From positions 372,001 through 436,000 of the forward strand of contig NC_014259.1 in the NCBI RefSeq assembly GCF_000196795.1: a stretch of 64,000 nt of DNA, given 5' to 3'. The stretch comes from Acinetobacter oleivorans DR1. GTDB lineage: Bacteria > Pseudomonadota > Gammaproteobacteria > Pseudomonadales > Moraxellaceae. Shown in pieces: positions 1-7,999 of this stretch. Position 1 is the first letter of the stretch. Each line of letters starts with the position of its first letter. Made by a program: the position numbers and the translations under genes. The notes beneath the pieces were generated by a model that had not been told where the DNA came from, did not search any database, and saw only the letters and a list, made by a program, of their open reading frames with translations.

Positions 1-711
1 TAGGAAGATTGCGCCTTCTTTCATTTTTGCAAATTGTGCTTTAGTGAAGAAGTTGCGTGTAGATGGAACATCAGGCACATGTAATGTAACTACATCAGCA
101 GTCGCTAAAAGTTCGTCTAACGAACCAACTTGGCGAGCATTACCCATTGGTAATTTAGTTACTGCATCGTAATAAATCACATGCATACCTAAGCTTTCAG
201 CAAGAACAGAAAGCTGAGAACCGATGGAACCGTAACCTACAATACCTAAAGTTTTGCCACGAGTTTCGAAAGAACCGACAGCAGACTTGTCCCAACCACC
301 ACGATGACAAGCCGCCGATTTTTCAGGAACACGGCGAAGAAGAAGAATTGTTTCAGCAAGTACAAGCTCTGCAACCGAACGCGTATTTGAATACGGTGCG
401 TTAAATACAGGAATACCACGTGCCATAGCTGCTTTAAGATCAACTTGGTTTGTTCCGATACAGAAACAGCCCACTGCGATCAATTTATTTGCAGCTTCGA
501 AAACTTCTTCAGTCAATTGGGTACGCGAACGAATACCAATAAAGTGAGCATCTTTAACAGCTTCTTTTAGCGCTTCGCCTTCAAGAGCAGTTTTGCGATA
601 GTCAATATTGGTGTAACCCGCAGCGTTTAGAGTATCGACTGCGTTTTGGTGAACGCCTTCTAACAAAAGGAAACGGATTTTATCTTTAGGTAGTGAAAGA
701 TGTTGGCTCAT
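1..711 (-). CDS. serA: D-3-phosphoglycerate dehydrogenase, N-terminal part (cut by window edge)
   Basis: Catalyses the first committed step of serine synthesis, 3-phosphoglycerate to 3-phosphohydroxypyruvate with NAD, in the cytosol. About 237 codons are visible, starting MSQHLSLPKDKIRFLLLEG at an ATG preceded by GGAG. The translated reverse strand shows the substrate-domain start, then the NAD-binding Rossmann stretch with a GIVGYGSIGSQ motif and the VTLHVPDVPSTRNFF segment typical of 2-hydroxyacid dehydrogenases. The C-terminal part, including the ACT regulatory domain expected for the E. coli-type enzyme, lies beyond base 1. It is transcribed divergently from a D-2-hydroxyglutarate dehydrogenase-like gene. 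SerA is known to reduce 2-oxoglutarate to D-2-hydroxyglutarate, so the pairing is functionally sensible. Confidence 0.93.
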   Translation of the reverse strand, partial: MSQHLSLPKDKIRFLLLEGVHQNAVDTLNAAGYTNIDYRKTALEGEALKEAVKDAHFIGIRSRTQLTEEVFEAANKLIAVGCFCIGTNQVDLKAAMARGIPVFNAPYSNTRSVAELVLAETILLLRRVPEKSAACHRGGWDKSAVGSFETRGKTLGIVGYGSIGSQLSVLAESLGMHVIYYDAVTKLPMGNARQVGSLDELLATADVVTLHVPDVPSTRNFFTKAQFAKMKEGAIFL

Positions 712-1089
712 TACGGCTCCGCTACAAAGGCCAAATTTGGTGGCGCTATCATAACATAATGGTCGGTACTATAGATATTTCGTTTGCGCCATCGTCTTAT
801 GGCAATTTTATCTATGTCTAATCACTTCTATTTATGGCTTGTGAGTCATTTAGAATAGGTTTGGTATGAGATTTAAATGCGATTTTTCTCTGAAACTCTC
901 ATAGAAAAGCATTTATTTACGTTAAACATGTTTTGTAGTGACAGTATCTCTATTCTGAACTTTATCGCTTGAGCTGTTGCATGTAGAATATAGGAGTTCC
1001 TTGAACATTATGGCTTTGCTCAGGTGAAAACCCTGAAAATATGAAGTCATATTCCCACCATAGTTTACTTCTTGCTAGGTCTGCAAACG
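712..1089. other. Divergent control region between serA and the FAD dehydrogenase
   Basis: A 378-bp AT-rich non-coding gap that must carry the promoters of two divergent genes. A perfect 10-bp palindrome, CCAAATTTGG, lies at 731-740 in the serA leader, about 20 bp from the serA start codon. TAGAAT near 986 could be a -10 for the plus-strand gene. No ORF of convincing size was seen. An operator role for the palindrome is inference only. Confidence 0.4.
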
Positions 1090-2499
1090 ATGAATGCTCC
1101 AGTCGCTTTAACACCTGAGTTACTCACCCAATTAACAGCAATCGTCGGTGAAAACCGTATTAAAACCGATGCTGATAGTCTCGAAAACTGGGGTAAAGAT
1201 CATACCAAGCATTTTAATCCGAACCCATCGGTCATCGTTTTTCCATCGACCACTGAACAAGTTCAGGCAGTTGTAAAGCTTGCGAACCAGTTTAATATCG
1301 CGATTACACCGTCAGGTGGTCGTACTGGTCTCTCTGCGGGTGCTGTAGCAACTAATGGCGAAATTGTCATTAGCATGGACAAAATGAACCAGATTCTTGA
1401 GTTCTTCCCAGCAGATCGTATGGTACGAGTGCAAGCTGGTGTAGTGACTGAACAATTGCAAAACTATGCTGAAGAGCAAGGTATGTATTATCCGGTTGAT
1501 TTCGCGTCAGCGGGTTCTAGTCAGATTGGCGGTAATATCGGTACCAATGCTGGTGGTATTAAAGTTATTAAATACGGCATGACACGTAATTGGGTGCTTG
1601 GTTTAACTGTTGTCACTGGTAAAGGCGATATTTTACGTTTAAACAAAGGCATGGTTAAAAATGCAACTGGTTATGCATTACAGCATTTGTTTATTGGTGG
1701 TGAAGGTACATTAGGTTTAGTGACTGAAGCGGAAATTAAACTTGAGCGCCAACCACAAAACTTACAAGTTTTAGTTTTAGGTGTTCCTGATTTTGACGCA
1801 GTAATGCCTGTATTACATGCATTCCAAAAAGATATCGATTTAACTGCATTTGAGTTCTTTGGTGAACTTGCAATGCAAAAAGTTTTAGATCATGGACATG
1901 TACAACGCCCATTTGAAACTCAATGTCCATTCTATGTATTGCTTGAGTTTGAAGCGCCATATGAGCCGATTCTCGATAAAGCAATGGAAATTTTCGAGCA
2001 TTGTATGGAGCAGGGTTGGGTACTTGATGGCGTAATGAGCCAGAGTCTTGACCAAGTGGAAAGCTTATGGCGTTTACGCGAAGATATTTCTGAATCAATC
2101 GCGCCATTTATTCCATACAAAAATGATATTTCAGTATTAATTACTCACGTGCCTGCATTTATTCGTGAGATTGATGCAATTGTTCAAGAAAACTATCCTG
2201 ATTTTGAAATTTGCTGGTTCGGTCATATCGGTGATGGTAATTTGCACTTAAATATTTTAAAACCTGAAAACTTAACCAAAGATGAGTTCTTTGCGAAGTG
2301 TCAGGTTGTGAATAAATATGTGTTCGATACCGTTAAAAAATACGATGGTTCAATCTCTGCCGAACATGGCGTAGGTATGACGAAAAAGCCATATTTGGAA
2401 TATTCACGTTCGCCTGAAGAAATTGAATATATGAAAGCATTGAAGTTGGCATTTGACCCGAACGGGATTATGAACCCAGGTAAATTATTTGATCTTTAA
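1090..2499 (+). CDS. FAD-binding oxidoreductase, D-2-hydroxyglutarate dehydrogenase type
   Basis: A 469-residue flavoprotein of the FAD_binding_4/FAD-oxidase_C family, which oxidises D-2-hydroxy acids. The N-terminal PCMH-type FAD domain carries PSGGRTGLSAGAV and the glycine-rich GGNIGTNAGGIKVIKYG. The C-terminal domain has the conserved HIGDGNLHLN motif (His379, His386) and AEHGVGM (Glu425, His426), which bind metal and substrate in this family. An in-frame TTG at 1072 gives six extra residues, but the ATG at 1090 follows an AGGT and matches the usual start. Divergence from serA suggests it returns SerA-made D-2-hydroxyglutarate to 2-oxoglutarate, as shown for the Pseudomonas pair. Glycolate or D-lactate as substrate cannot be excluded from sequence. 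Confidence 0.85.
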   Translation: MNAPVALTPELLTQLTAIVGENRIKTDADSLENWGKDHTKHFNPNPSVIVFPSTTEQVQAVVKLANQFNIAITPSGGRTGLSAGAVATNGEIVISMDKMNQILEFFPADRMVRVQAGVVTEQLQNYAEEQGMYYPVDFASAGSSQIGGNIGTNAGGIKVIKYGMTRNWVLGLTVVTGKGDILRLNKGMVKNATGYALQHLFIGGEGTLGLVTEAEIKLERQPQNLQVLVLGVPDFDAVMPVLHAFQKDIDLTAFEFFGELAMQKVLDHGHVQRPFETQCPFYVLLEFEAPYEPILDKAMEIFEHCMEQGWVLDGVMSQSLDQVESLWRLREDISESIAPFIPYKNDISVLITHVPAFIREIDAIVQENYPDFEICWFGHIGDGNLHLNILKPENLTKDEFFAKCQVVNKYVFDTVKKYDGSISAEHGVGMTKKPYLEYSRSPEEIEYMKALKLAFDPNGIMNPGKLFDL

Positions 2500-2527
2500 T
2501 ACTTGATTGAATAAAAGAATTTCTGTT

Positions 2528-2556
2528 AAAAGCGTATCGAAAGATGCGCTTTTTTT
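2528..2556 (+). terminator. Rho-independent terminator after the FAD dehydrogenase
   Basis: An 11-bp stem (2528-2538 with 2543-2553, one G-U pair) is closed by a GAAA tetraloop and followed by a T tract. It lies 28 bp after the stop codon. Confidence 0.85.
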
Positions 2557-2574
2557 ATTGTTAGGAAAGAGTGA

Positions 2575-2892
2575 ATGATAGAAAAACAAACTATTTGTCA
2601 CGGGTATATTTGCTTACATCGTAAAGATATTGCTGCTGACTACGTGGATTTTCACACCAAGAATAATGATTTATATATCAGTATGGTTTTATTTATGAAA
2701 ATAGAAGATTCAACTCATATGATACGCTTATATCTGAAAGATGAAGAAAAGAAAATTTTGGATGAGTTTTTGGTCTGTAAAATTGTATTTGGACAAATTT
2801 TAGATCAAGTTGTTTTGATGAAAAATTATTTAATTACAGATTTTCAAGGTAAAAATATAGGAGAAGCTTATATAACAGAAATTAAAGTATAA
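2575..2892 (+). CDS. Small hypothetical protein, 105 residues
   Basis: I do not recognise this family. The ORF starts MIEKQTICHGYICLHRK at an ATG with a good AGGAAAG ribosome binding site 7-8 bp upstream. It has no signal peptide or membrane segment and looks cytosolic, with alternating hydrophobic and charged stretches compatible with a small beta-rich fold. It sits alone between a terminator upstream and a convergent membrane-protein gene downstream, so it is probably monocistronic. Codon use resembles its neighbours. Confidence 0.6.
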   Translation: MIEKQTICHGYICLHRKDIAADYVDFHTKNNDLYISMVLFMKIEDSTHMIRLYLKDEEKKILDEFLVCKIVFGQILDQVVLMKNYLITDFQGKNIGEAYITEIKV

Positions 2893-2905
2893 GCAGTGAT
2901 AAAAA

Positions 2906-3694
2906 TTATTTCTTGTAAGCTTTCCAACCCGTCACAATATGATAAATCAACGGTAAAAGACTAAGAGCAAAAAAGAAACAAAGTCCAATGGCCCACACAG
3001 GTAAATCCCTTGGATTACCTAAAAAGAAATAGGCAAAAATAGAATAAGACAACGTCGAAAACATCGCCATTGTTCCAAGTGGAAGCGTGACTTTAAAAAT
3101 TAACGTACTAGCAAATGTTTTGTAGGGTTCCATGTCGCGCTTTAGACTATAGGCAATAATCATGAGCAACACATAACCTAAAATAAACAGCATAAATAAA
3201 GCGGCTGCAAACAATAGAATTGTTCGCCAGCTTTTTTCTTGTGCGGTGTGATCACCTGATTCATAAACAACAGTAATATGTTCACCAACTGCAGGTACAT
3301 CACCAGAGCGAACTGAGTTGTCTAAAGTTAGAGTTCTGTTTTGATTATCTTTAAATTGAACCTGAGCAGTATGCATGAGTGTCTTGGTTTTATATTTACG
3401 CCCATTTGAGTCGGTACGTTCAGTATCTACCCATTCCGAAGTATAACTCACTACAGTTGCATCGTAAGTTGGTTTGGTTGCTAAGCCGTAGACTGCCTGA
3501 GAAACCCAATAAGTAAATGGAAAAAATAAAGCACTAATACTAAAAACCACGGCAAATAAATAAGCAAATTCAAACTTACTACTTTTACGATTTTTAGCTA
3601 AACGCTTGACCCAAAACTTGGTGAGTACAAATGACCAAATCATCAAAACTGCAACGACCACCAAGAAAACTTGTCCCGCATAAGTCAGTTGCAT
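2906..3694 (-). CDS. DUF3592 domain-containing inner-membrane protein
   Basis: A 262-residue protein with about five hydrophobic segments: near the N terminus (residues 5-25), around 45-70, around 155-180, around 200-225 and around 233-255. Between the second and third lies a soluble domain (about 75-150) with the DUF3592 pattern: ATVVSYTSEW, then AQVQFKDNQNRTLTLDN, then VGEHITVVYESGD. This extracytoplasmic beta domain is of unknown function and widespread in proteobacteria. The start ATG at 3694 is the only good choice. It is convergent with the 105-residue hypothetical gene. Confidence 0.75.
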   Translation of the reverse strand: MQLTYAGQVFLVVVAVLMIWSFVLTKFWVKRLAKNRKSSKFEFAYLFAVVFSISALFFPFTYWVSQAVYGLATKPTYDATVVSYTSEWVDTERTDSNGRKYKTKTLMHTAQVQFKDNQNRTLTLDNSVRSGDVPAVGEHITVVYESGDHTAQEKSWRTILLFAAALFMLFILGYVLLMIIAYSLKRDMEPYKTFASTLIFKVTLPLGTMAMFSTLSYSIFAYFFLGNPRDLPVWAIGLCFFFALSLLPLIYHIVTGWKAYKK

Positions 3695-3880
3695 AACGAT
3701 CCTATTTGTTATGTGTAATAGAAATTAATTTTATCAAACGATTGTCGTTAAAGTTGAGTGAGTAAGAACAATTATTTGATCTGTAAAAGAGTAGCTATCC
3801 TTAGAACTACATAGTTTCTACAGAGTAACCGAGCAAGGCATAGCATCATAAAGCTATGCCTTTTGTTTTTGGTGATAAAA

Positions 3881-4249
3881 ATGCAACGTTTATTTTTAAT
3901 TTCAGCGCTCTGTGCTGGACTTTTCACTGGGTGTGCGACGACCAGTAAATTAATTCCTTTTGTGGGTTCCGAAACCCCAATGCAACAAGTACTTAAAGCT
4001 CAACCTGAGATTGTAAAAGAGCATAACAATACCTCAGTTCAGCAAGTGTTTAACCGAGTAGAATCTCCAACAGTTTCTCGTATTGTTGTCATTCAAACAG
4101 GTTTAATGGATGACTCCATCTCTGCCATTCGAACAGAATATGCATTTAAATTAGTCGATGAAAAGTGGCAGTTGCAGAATAAGCAAAAAAGCTATCAGTG
4201 TGCGAGAGGGAAAGGCTCTAGAGGTTTCCAAACCCAGCTTTGTTCTTAA
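3881..4249 (+). CDS. Small lipoprotein, paralogue of the one at 5437-5802
   Basis: A 122-residue predicted lipoprotein. The signal peptide MQRLFLISALCAGLFTGC ends in a lipobox with Cys18 as the lipidated residue. The frame stays open upstream to a TTG at 3863, but the ATG at 3881 places the signal peptide correctly and follows GGTGATAAAA. The mature part contains an MQQVLKAQPEIV region near its start, RTEYAFKLVDEKWQLQNKQKSYQC in the second half, and a last Cys two residues from the end. The same blocks occur in the lipoprotein 1.2 kb downstream. No known domain is recognised. The two Cys residues of the C-terminal block could form a disulphide; that is inference. Confidence 0.72.
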   Translation: MQRLFLISALCAGLFTGCATTSKLIPFVGSETPMQQVLKAQPEIVKEHNNTSVQQVFNRVESPTVSRIVVIQTGLMDDSISAIRTEYAFKLVDEKWQLQNKQKSYQCARGKGSRGFQTQLCS

Positions 4250-4254
4250 AATAT

Positions 4255-4287
4255 AAAAAAAGACGATAAATATATCGTCTTTTTTTA
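4255..4287. terminator. Bidirectional terminator between convergent genes
   Basis: The stem AGACGATA/TATCGTCT (4261-4268 with 4273-4280) is flanked by an A tract on the left and a T tract on the right. It can serve both the lipoprotein gene and the minus-strand monooxygenase gene. Confidence 0.85.
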
Positions 4288-4296
4288 TGGGCTAAA

Positions 4297-4611
4297 TTAT
4301 ACGCCGCTTTCTAAAATTTTAATTTTGACATCAATGACATCATCTTTAACTGCTTCATGATGTGCTTGCATATGAGGTGTAGCCAAATGTGCTTCAAGAT
4401 GAGCAACACTTTCCCATTTTTCTAACATCACAATCGTGTCAGGCTCGTGAGTTTGGAAGCTCGCATTTGATTTGTGATCAATTAAAGGTTCATAACCATG
4501 ACAACCATCTTCAGCTAAAACAGTTGGAATAATTTTTTGAAAAGCATCCAATACGTTTTGACGATGCTGCCCAGCTGATTTGGTGCGAATTTCTGCAATA
4601 ATGGTTAGCAT
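4297..4611 (-). CDS. Putative quinol monooxygenase (ABM domain, YgiN-like)
   Basis: A 104-residue single-domain protein of the antibiotic-biosynthesis-monooxygenase fold (dimeric ferredoxin-like barrel). The pattern fits: an N-terminal strand MLTIIAEIRTK, then EDGCHGYEPLIDH, then IVMLEKWESVAHLEAHLATPHMQA, where the W-x-S/N-x-x-x-L-x-x-H core is diagnostic. The gene lies 13 bp downstream of mdaB on the same strand, the same pairing as mdaB-ygiN in E. coli, where the products are proposed to interconvert quinols and quinones. An ATG start with AGGAGAAATC just upstream supports translation. Substrate is inferred from context. Confidence 0.82.
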   Translation of the reverse strand: MLTIIAEIRTKSAGQHRQNVLDAFQKIIPTVLAEDGCHGYEPLIDHKSNASFQTHEPDTIVMLEKWESVAHLEAHLATPHMQAHHEAVKDDVIDVKIKILESGV

Positions 4612-4624
4612 GGATTTCTCCTTA

Positions 4625-5212
4625 TTAAGCTGCTACAAAAACACTATTTAAGTGTGCTTTATATTCTTCAATATAACTATCAACGTTAGGCATTTTAATC
4701 ACGTCATTTACAATAAAAGTCGGTAATGTGCCCATGCCTAAGAACTGATTAGCTTTATGAAATGGTAAATAAACACCATCTACGCCTACGCCGTGGAAGA
4801 ACTGATCTGCATCGTCAAATGCTTCCATTGGTGCATTCCAAGTGAGTGACAGCATATATTTTTTGTCATGAATTAAACCACCTGAACCATATTTTTTTGA
4901 TGCATCAGAACGGCTACGACCATCATTTGCGTAAAGTGAACCATGACCTACAGTAAATACATCATCAATATATTTTTTTACAGTCCAAGGTGCACCCATC
5001 CACCAACCTGGCATTTGATAAATAACAACATCTGCCCATAAGAATTTTTCTACTTCAGCTTCTGCATTGTAGTCGCTATCTGCACGAGTCACTTGAACTT
5101 CATGGCCTAGTTCAGTGAGATGGTCGGTTGCCAATGTCGTGAGCGTGTCATTTAATTCACCATTTGAATGGGCAAATTGTTTGGCGCCATTAATCACTAA
5201 AATATTGCTCAT
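4625..5212 (-). CDS. mdaB: NAD(P)H oxidoreductase, MdaB family
   Basis: A 195-residue flavodoxin-fold quinone reductase, in the usual length range for MdaB. It begins MSNILVINGAKQFAHSNG, where the first strand and phosphate loop bind FAD, and carries the family-typical YQMPGWWMGAPWTVKKYIDD motif around residues 64-84. Later blocks include YMLSLTWNAP and GVYLPFHKANQFLG. MdaB enzymes reduce quinones by two electrons and protect against redox-cycling compounds. The gene heads a two-gene unit with the YgiN-like monooxygenase. Upstream, between it and the divergent lipoprotein, lies a 10-bp palindrome that may be an operator. Confidence 0.88.
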   Translation of the reverse strand: MSNILVINGAKQFAHSNGELNDTLTTLATDHLTELGHEVQVTRADSDYNAEAEVEKFLWADVVIYQMPGWWMGAPWTVKKYIDDVFTVGHGSLYANDGRSRSDASKKYGSGGLIHDKKYMLSLTWNAPMEAFDDADQFFHGVGVDGVYLPFHKANQFLGMGTLPTFIVNDVIKMPNVDSYIEEYKAHLNSVFVAA

Positions 5213-5326
5213 GAGAGTTACTCTAATTAAATTCCTAAATTTGATGTGTACTTTAAGGAATTTACTCTTGTTGAAAAATGCATGAATTGGAAAAATATTA
5301 TTGATTAAAAGTCACTAATATTGATT

Positions 5327-5336
5327 TGATGCATCA
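5327..5336. promoter_or_regulatory. Palindrome in the mdaB upstream region
   Basis: TGATGCATCA is a perfect 10-bp palindrome in the 224-bp divergent gap between mdaB and the lipoprotein gene. Nearby is a near-repeat AATATTATTGATT/AATATTGATT (5294-5326). It is a candidate regulator site; no regulator gene is adjacent, so the call is weak. Confidence 0.3.
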
Positions 5337-5436
5337 TTTTATTTTCCACATTAAAGATGAACACTTTACAAAGTAGAACGGAAAAAATTATTTGTAGTCT
5401 TTAGCATTAAATTTGAGTAAATCTAAGAGATCATGT

Positions 5437-5802
5437 ATGAGAAAAATGAGTTTGCTGATTGCTTTTAGCCTTGTAACGCTAACAGCATGTGCCCCAGCGA
5501 AAAATTCTTCTGCTCAACTTGCTGATAGCCCGATACAAGCGGTATTACTTGATCAGCCCGATCTTTTAAATGATGCAAACAATTTGGATATTTCACAGCA
5601 AATGAATGCTGCCGAGGATCCCTCTAATGCTCAAGTCACTATTTTACAGACAGATCCGAGCGAAGATGCGATAACAAAAGTCCGTACAGAATATTTATTA
5701 AAGCGAGACCAGCAAGTCTGGAAAATTGTTAATAAAAAGCAAAGCTATCAATGTACACAAGGACAAGATGCCCCAGACTTTCAAGTTAATCCTTGTCCTT
5801 AG
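5437..5802 (+). CDS. Small lipoprotein, paralogue of the one at 3881-4249
   Basis: A 121-residue predicted lipoprotein with signal peptide MRKMSLLIAFSLVTLTAC; Cys18 is the lipid anchor, exactly as in the paralogue. A TTG eight codons upstream (5413) is open, but the ATG at 5437 has AAGAGA seven bases before it. The conserved blocks are SPIQAVLLDQPDLL, then VTILQTDPSEDAITKVRTEYLLK, then WKIVNKKQSYQC, with a Cys-Pro at the C terminus. This matches the paralogue block for block, including the two terminal cysteines. The function is unknown. The pair brackets the quinone-reductase genes, which may be chance. Confidence 0.72.
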   Translation: MRKMSLLIAFSLVTLTACAPAKNSSAQLADSPIQAVLLDQPDLLNDANNLDISQQMNAAEDPSNAQVTILQTDPSEDAITKVRTEYLLKRDQQVWKIVNKKQSYQCTQGQDAPDFQVNPCP

Positions 5803-6170
5803 TGCTTAATTTTTTATCGAATATGTGGATAACTTTGAGTTTGTGCACAACAAGAATTTGTGGGTATTTGAGTGCAAAAAACTGAAATTTAACCTTCTTG
5901 AAATTGCATGATTGCTGATCAATTTAAAAAGTGCTATTGTTGCGCTCGGTAATTGTGCCAATTGGTAAAAATTACCGAATCTCACGTCATATATTTTTTC
6001 TCGTTTTAGACACCTTGTGAATACGGTGTTTCACACTCTAAACATGCACTCTCACGGCATATAACAACTTAACTAAAGATTGATTGACCATACATGTCAT
6101 CGTCATGACTACATCTTATTTTATAGGTAGTCGTACAGACATATGGCCGCTATTTTGAAGTGTACAACTC
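5803..6170. other. Long control region upstream of craA
   Basis: A 368-bp non-coding gap. It contains a nested inverted repeat: the outer arms TCGGTAATT (5946-5954) and AATTACCGA (5970-5978) enclose the palindrome CCAATTGG (5958-5965). Further down, a perfect 8-bp palindrome GTCATGAC lies near 6101-6108, about 65 bp before the craA start. These are the only strong symmetric elements. No ORF of note was found. Confidence 0.5.
5946..5978. promoter_or_regulatory. Nested inverted repeat, candidate operator for craA
   Basis: The perfect 9-bp arms are separated by 15 bp, and an 8-bp palindrome lies in the interval. It is about 190 bp upstream of craA. It could bind a dimeric repressor or form a hairpin in a long leader. 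No adjacent regulator gene exists, so the partner is unknown. Confidence 0.35.
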
Positions 6171-7400
6171 ATGAAAAATATTCAAACGACAACGTTGAAC
6201 CGTACAACGTTGATGTTTCCTTTGGCCTTAGTGCTATTTGAATTTGCGGTTTATATTGGCAATGACCTTATTCAGCCAGCAATGTTGGCTATTACTCAAG
6301 ATTTTGGTGTAAGTGCAACTTGGGCACCATCTTCAATGTCATTTTATTTATTAGGTGGCGCTACGGTTGCGTGGTTACTTGGGCCATTGTCAGATCGTCT
6401 TGGACGTAAAAAAGTACTGCTAGCAGGGGTTTTGTTTTTTGCTCTATGCTGCTTCTTAATTTTACTAACACGGCAAATAGAACAGTTTCTAGCATTAAGG
6501 TTTTTGCAGGGAATTGGCTTAACTGTAATCTCCGCAGTCGGTTATGCCGCTATTCAAGAGAGTTTTGCCGAGCGTGATGCAATTAAAGTTATGGCACTCA
6601 TGGCAAATATCTCGTTGCTTGCACCATTGCTGGGGCCTGTACTTGGAGCCTTTTTAATTGATTATGTGTCTTGGCATTGGGGCTTTGTCGCCATTGCTGT
6701 ATTGGCATTACTCAGTTGGGTCGGTTTGAAAAAACAGATGCCAAGTCAGCAAGCCAGTGTAACTCGACAACCTTTTAGTTATCTTTTTGATGATTTTAAA
6801 AAGGTGTTTACTAATCGCCGTTTTTTAGGCTTAAGTCTTGCCTTACCGTTGGTGGGCATGCCTTTAATGCTTTGGATTGCTTTATCTCCAATCATTTTGG
6901 TAGATGAGTTAAAGCTCACTAGTGTGCAATATGGCTTGGCTCAATTTCCAGTATTTGTTGGTCTTATTGTAGGTAACATTGTCTTAATTAAAATTATTGA
7001 CCGTCTAGCTTTAGGTAAAACTATTCTAATTGGCTTGCCGATTATGTTGATTGGGACACTCATTTTAATATTAGGAGTGGTGTGGCAAACCGATTTAATT
7101 CCTTGTTTGCTTACAGGCATGACGCTCATCTGTTTTGGTGAGGGAATTAGTTTTTCAGTTTTATATCGCTTTGCACTCATGTCATCTGAAGTATCAAAAG
7201 GAACTGTTGCAGCGGCCGTTTCGATGCTATTGATGATGAGCTTCTTTGCAATGATTGAGCTGGTACGTTACCTCTATACGCAATTTCATTTATGGGCCTT
7301 TGTATTATCTGCATTTACCTTTATTGCTCTTTGGTTTACTCAACCACGAAGTGCTTTAAAGCAGGAAATGCAAGAAAGAAAGCTCGAAGGAAATGATTAA
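6171..7400 (+). CDS. craA: MFS multidrug/chloramphenicol efflux transporter CraA (MdfA homologue)
   Basis: A 409-residue, 12-helix major facilitator of the DHA1 family in the inner membrane that exchanges drug for protons. Helix 1 carries Glu24 and Asp32 (VLFEFAVYIGNDLIQP), spaced eight apart like the functionally essential Glu26 and Asp34 of MdfA. The loop after helix 2 has the MFS motif A version GPLSDRLGRKKVLL, and helix 5 has motif C-like ANISLLAPLLGPVLGAFLID. CraA is the intrinsic chloramphenicol efflux pump of A. baumannii, and sequence and length agree with it. The gene stands alone, ending in a strong terminator. Specificity cannot be proven from sequence. Confidence 0.88.
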   Translation: MKNIQTTTLNRTTLMFPLALVLFEFAVYIGNDLIQPAMLAITQDFGVSATWAPSSMSFYLLGGATVAWLLGPLSDRLGRKKVLLAGVLFFALCCFLILLTRQIEQFLALRFLQGIGLTVISAVGYAAIQESFAERDAIKVMALMANISLLAPLLGPVLGAFLIDYVSWHWGFVAIAVLALLSWVGLKKQMPSQQASVTRQPFSYLFDDFKKVFTNRRFLGLSLALPLVGMPLMLWIALSPIILVDELKLTSVQYGLAQFPVFVGLIVGNIVLIKIIDRLALGKTILIGLPIMLIGTLILILGVVWQTDLIPCLLTGMTLICFGEGISFSVLYRFALMSSEVSKGTVAAAVSMLLMMSFFAMIELVRYLYTQFHLWAFVLSAFTFIALWFTQPRSALKQEMQERKLEGND

Positions 7401-7409
7401 ATTAAAAAT

Positions 7410-7436
7410 ACCGGAATCGATATTCCGGTTTTTTTA
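7410..7436 (+). terminator. Terminator after craA
   Basis: An 8-bp stem ACCGGAAT/ATTCCGGT (7410-7417 with 7422-7429) has a CGAT loop and is followed by a run of T. It is shared by the convergent gene ending at 7438. Confidence 0.85.
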
Positions 7437-7437
7437 G

Positions 7438-7974
7438 CTATTCTTTTAACATTTTTTCCATTTCCTCGCGGTCTGTTTCATAAGTACAACCTAATAATGT
7501 CATCGGACTTTTTCCGGTCATTTCTGATAAGTTGAGATTATGATAAACAGTAAAAGAATCTGCTGTTGCAGGTTCTGTCTTGACAGTGCGAACACCTCTA
7601 AAAAAAGGTAATGTTTTAAAGTCTGGATGCTGAGGAATATTAAATTTCTTTGAAAGTTGTTGAACATTTACATTACGAAAAACGGCAGTTATACCTTGAC
7701 CAGCTAGGGCAATTTCGTTTGTCTTTAAACCAAACAGTTCAATGGGTTGATTAGTTTTATATAAATAAATGAAAGGTTGGTCTGAATCTTCAATTCTTTT
7801 AAAGCCAAGCGCTGATAAATTTTCATCATATTCAGAAGCAAAACTGGTATAAGTTTCTTGATCTGATTGACACTCTATAATCTTTTTTAAATCATTTATT
7901 TCAAATGCATATGATGTGCTACTCAGCAATAAAAAAGTGGCAGAAAGAAATTTATATATCTTTGGAAAGTACAT
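7438..7974 (-). CDS. Hypothetical secreted protein, 178 residues
   Basis: I do not recognise the family. The product begins MYFPKIYKFLSATFLLLSSTSYAFE, a signal peptide with likely cleavage after TSYA, so it is probably periplasmic. An in-frame TTG at 7986 exists, but the ATG at 7974 has GAGG about seven bases upstream. The mature region has one Cys near the start (IIECQSDQETY) and one near the end (LLGCTYETD), which could pair in the periplasm. It is followed 25 bp upstream in genome order by the yccS-like gene on the same strand, so the two may be co-transcribed. Confidence 0.62.
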   Translation of the reverse strand: MYFPKIYKFLSATFLLLSSTSYAFEINDLKKIIECQSDQETYTSFASEYDENLSALGFKRIEDSDQPFIYLYKTNQPIELFGLKTNEIALAGQGITAVFRNVNVQQLSKKFNIPQHPDFKTLPFFRGVRTVKTEPATADSFTVYHNLNLSEMTGKSPMTLLGCTYETDREEMEKMLKE

Positions 7975-7999
7975 TTTTATCCTCAATAAAGTGTTATAG

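Noticed and set aside
1736..2120. Antisense ORFs inside the FAD dehydrogenase gene
   Set aside because: Shadow frames without start signals; the plus-strand protein is a clear family member throughout.
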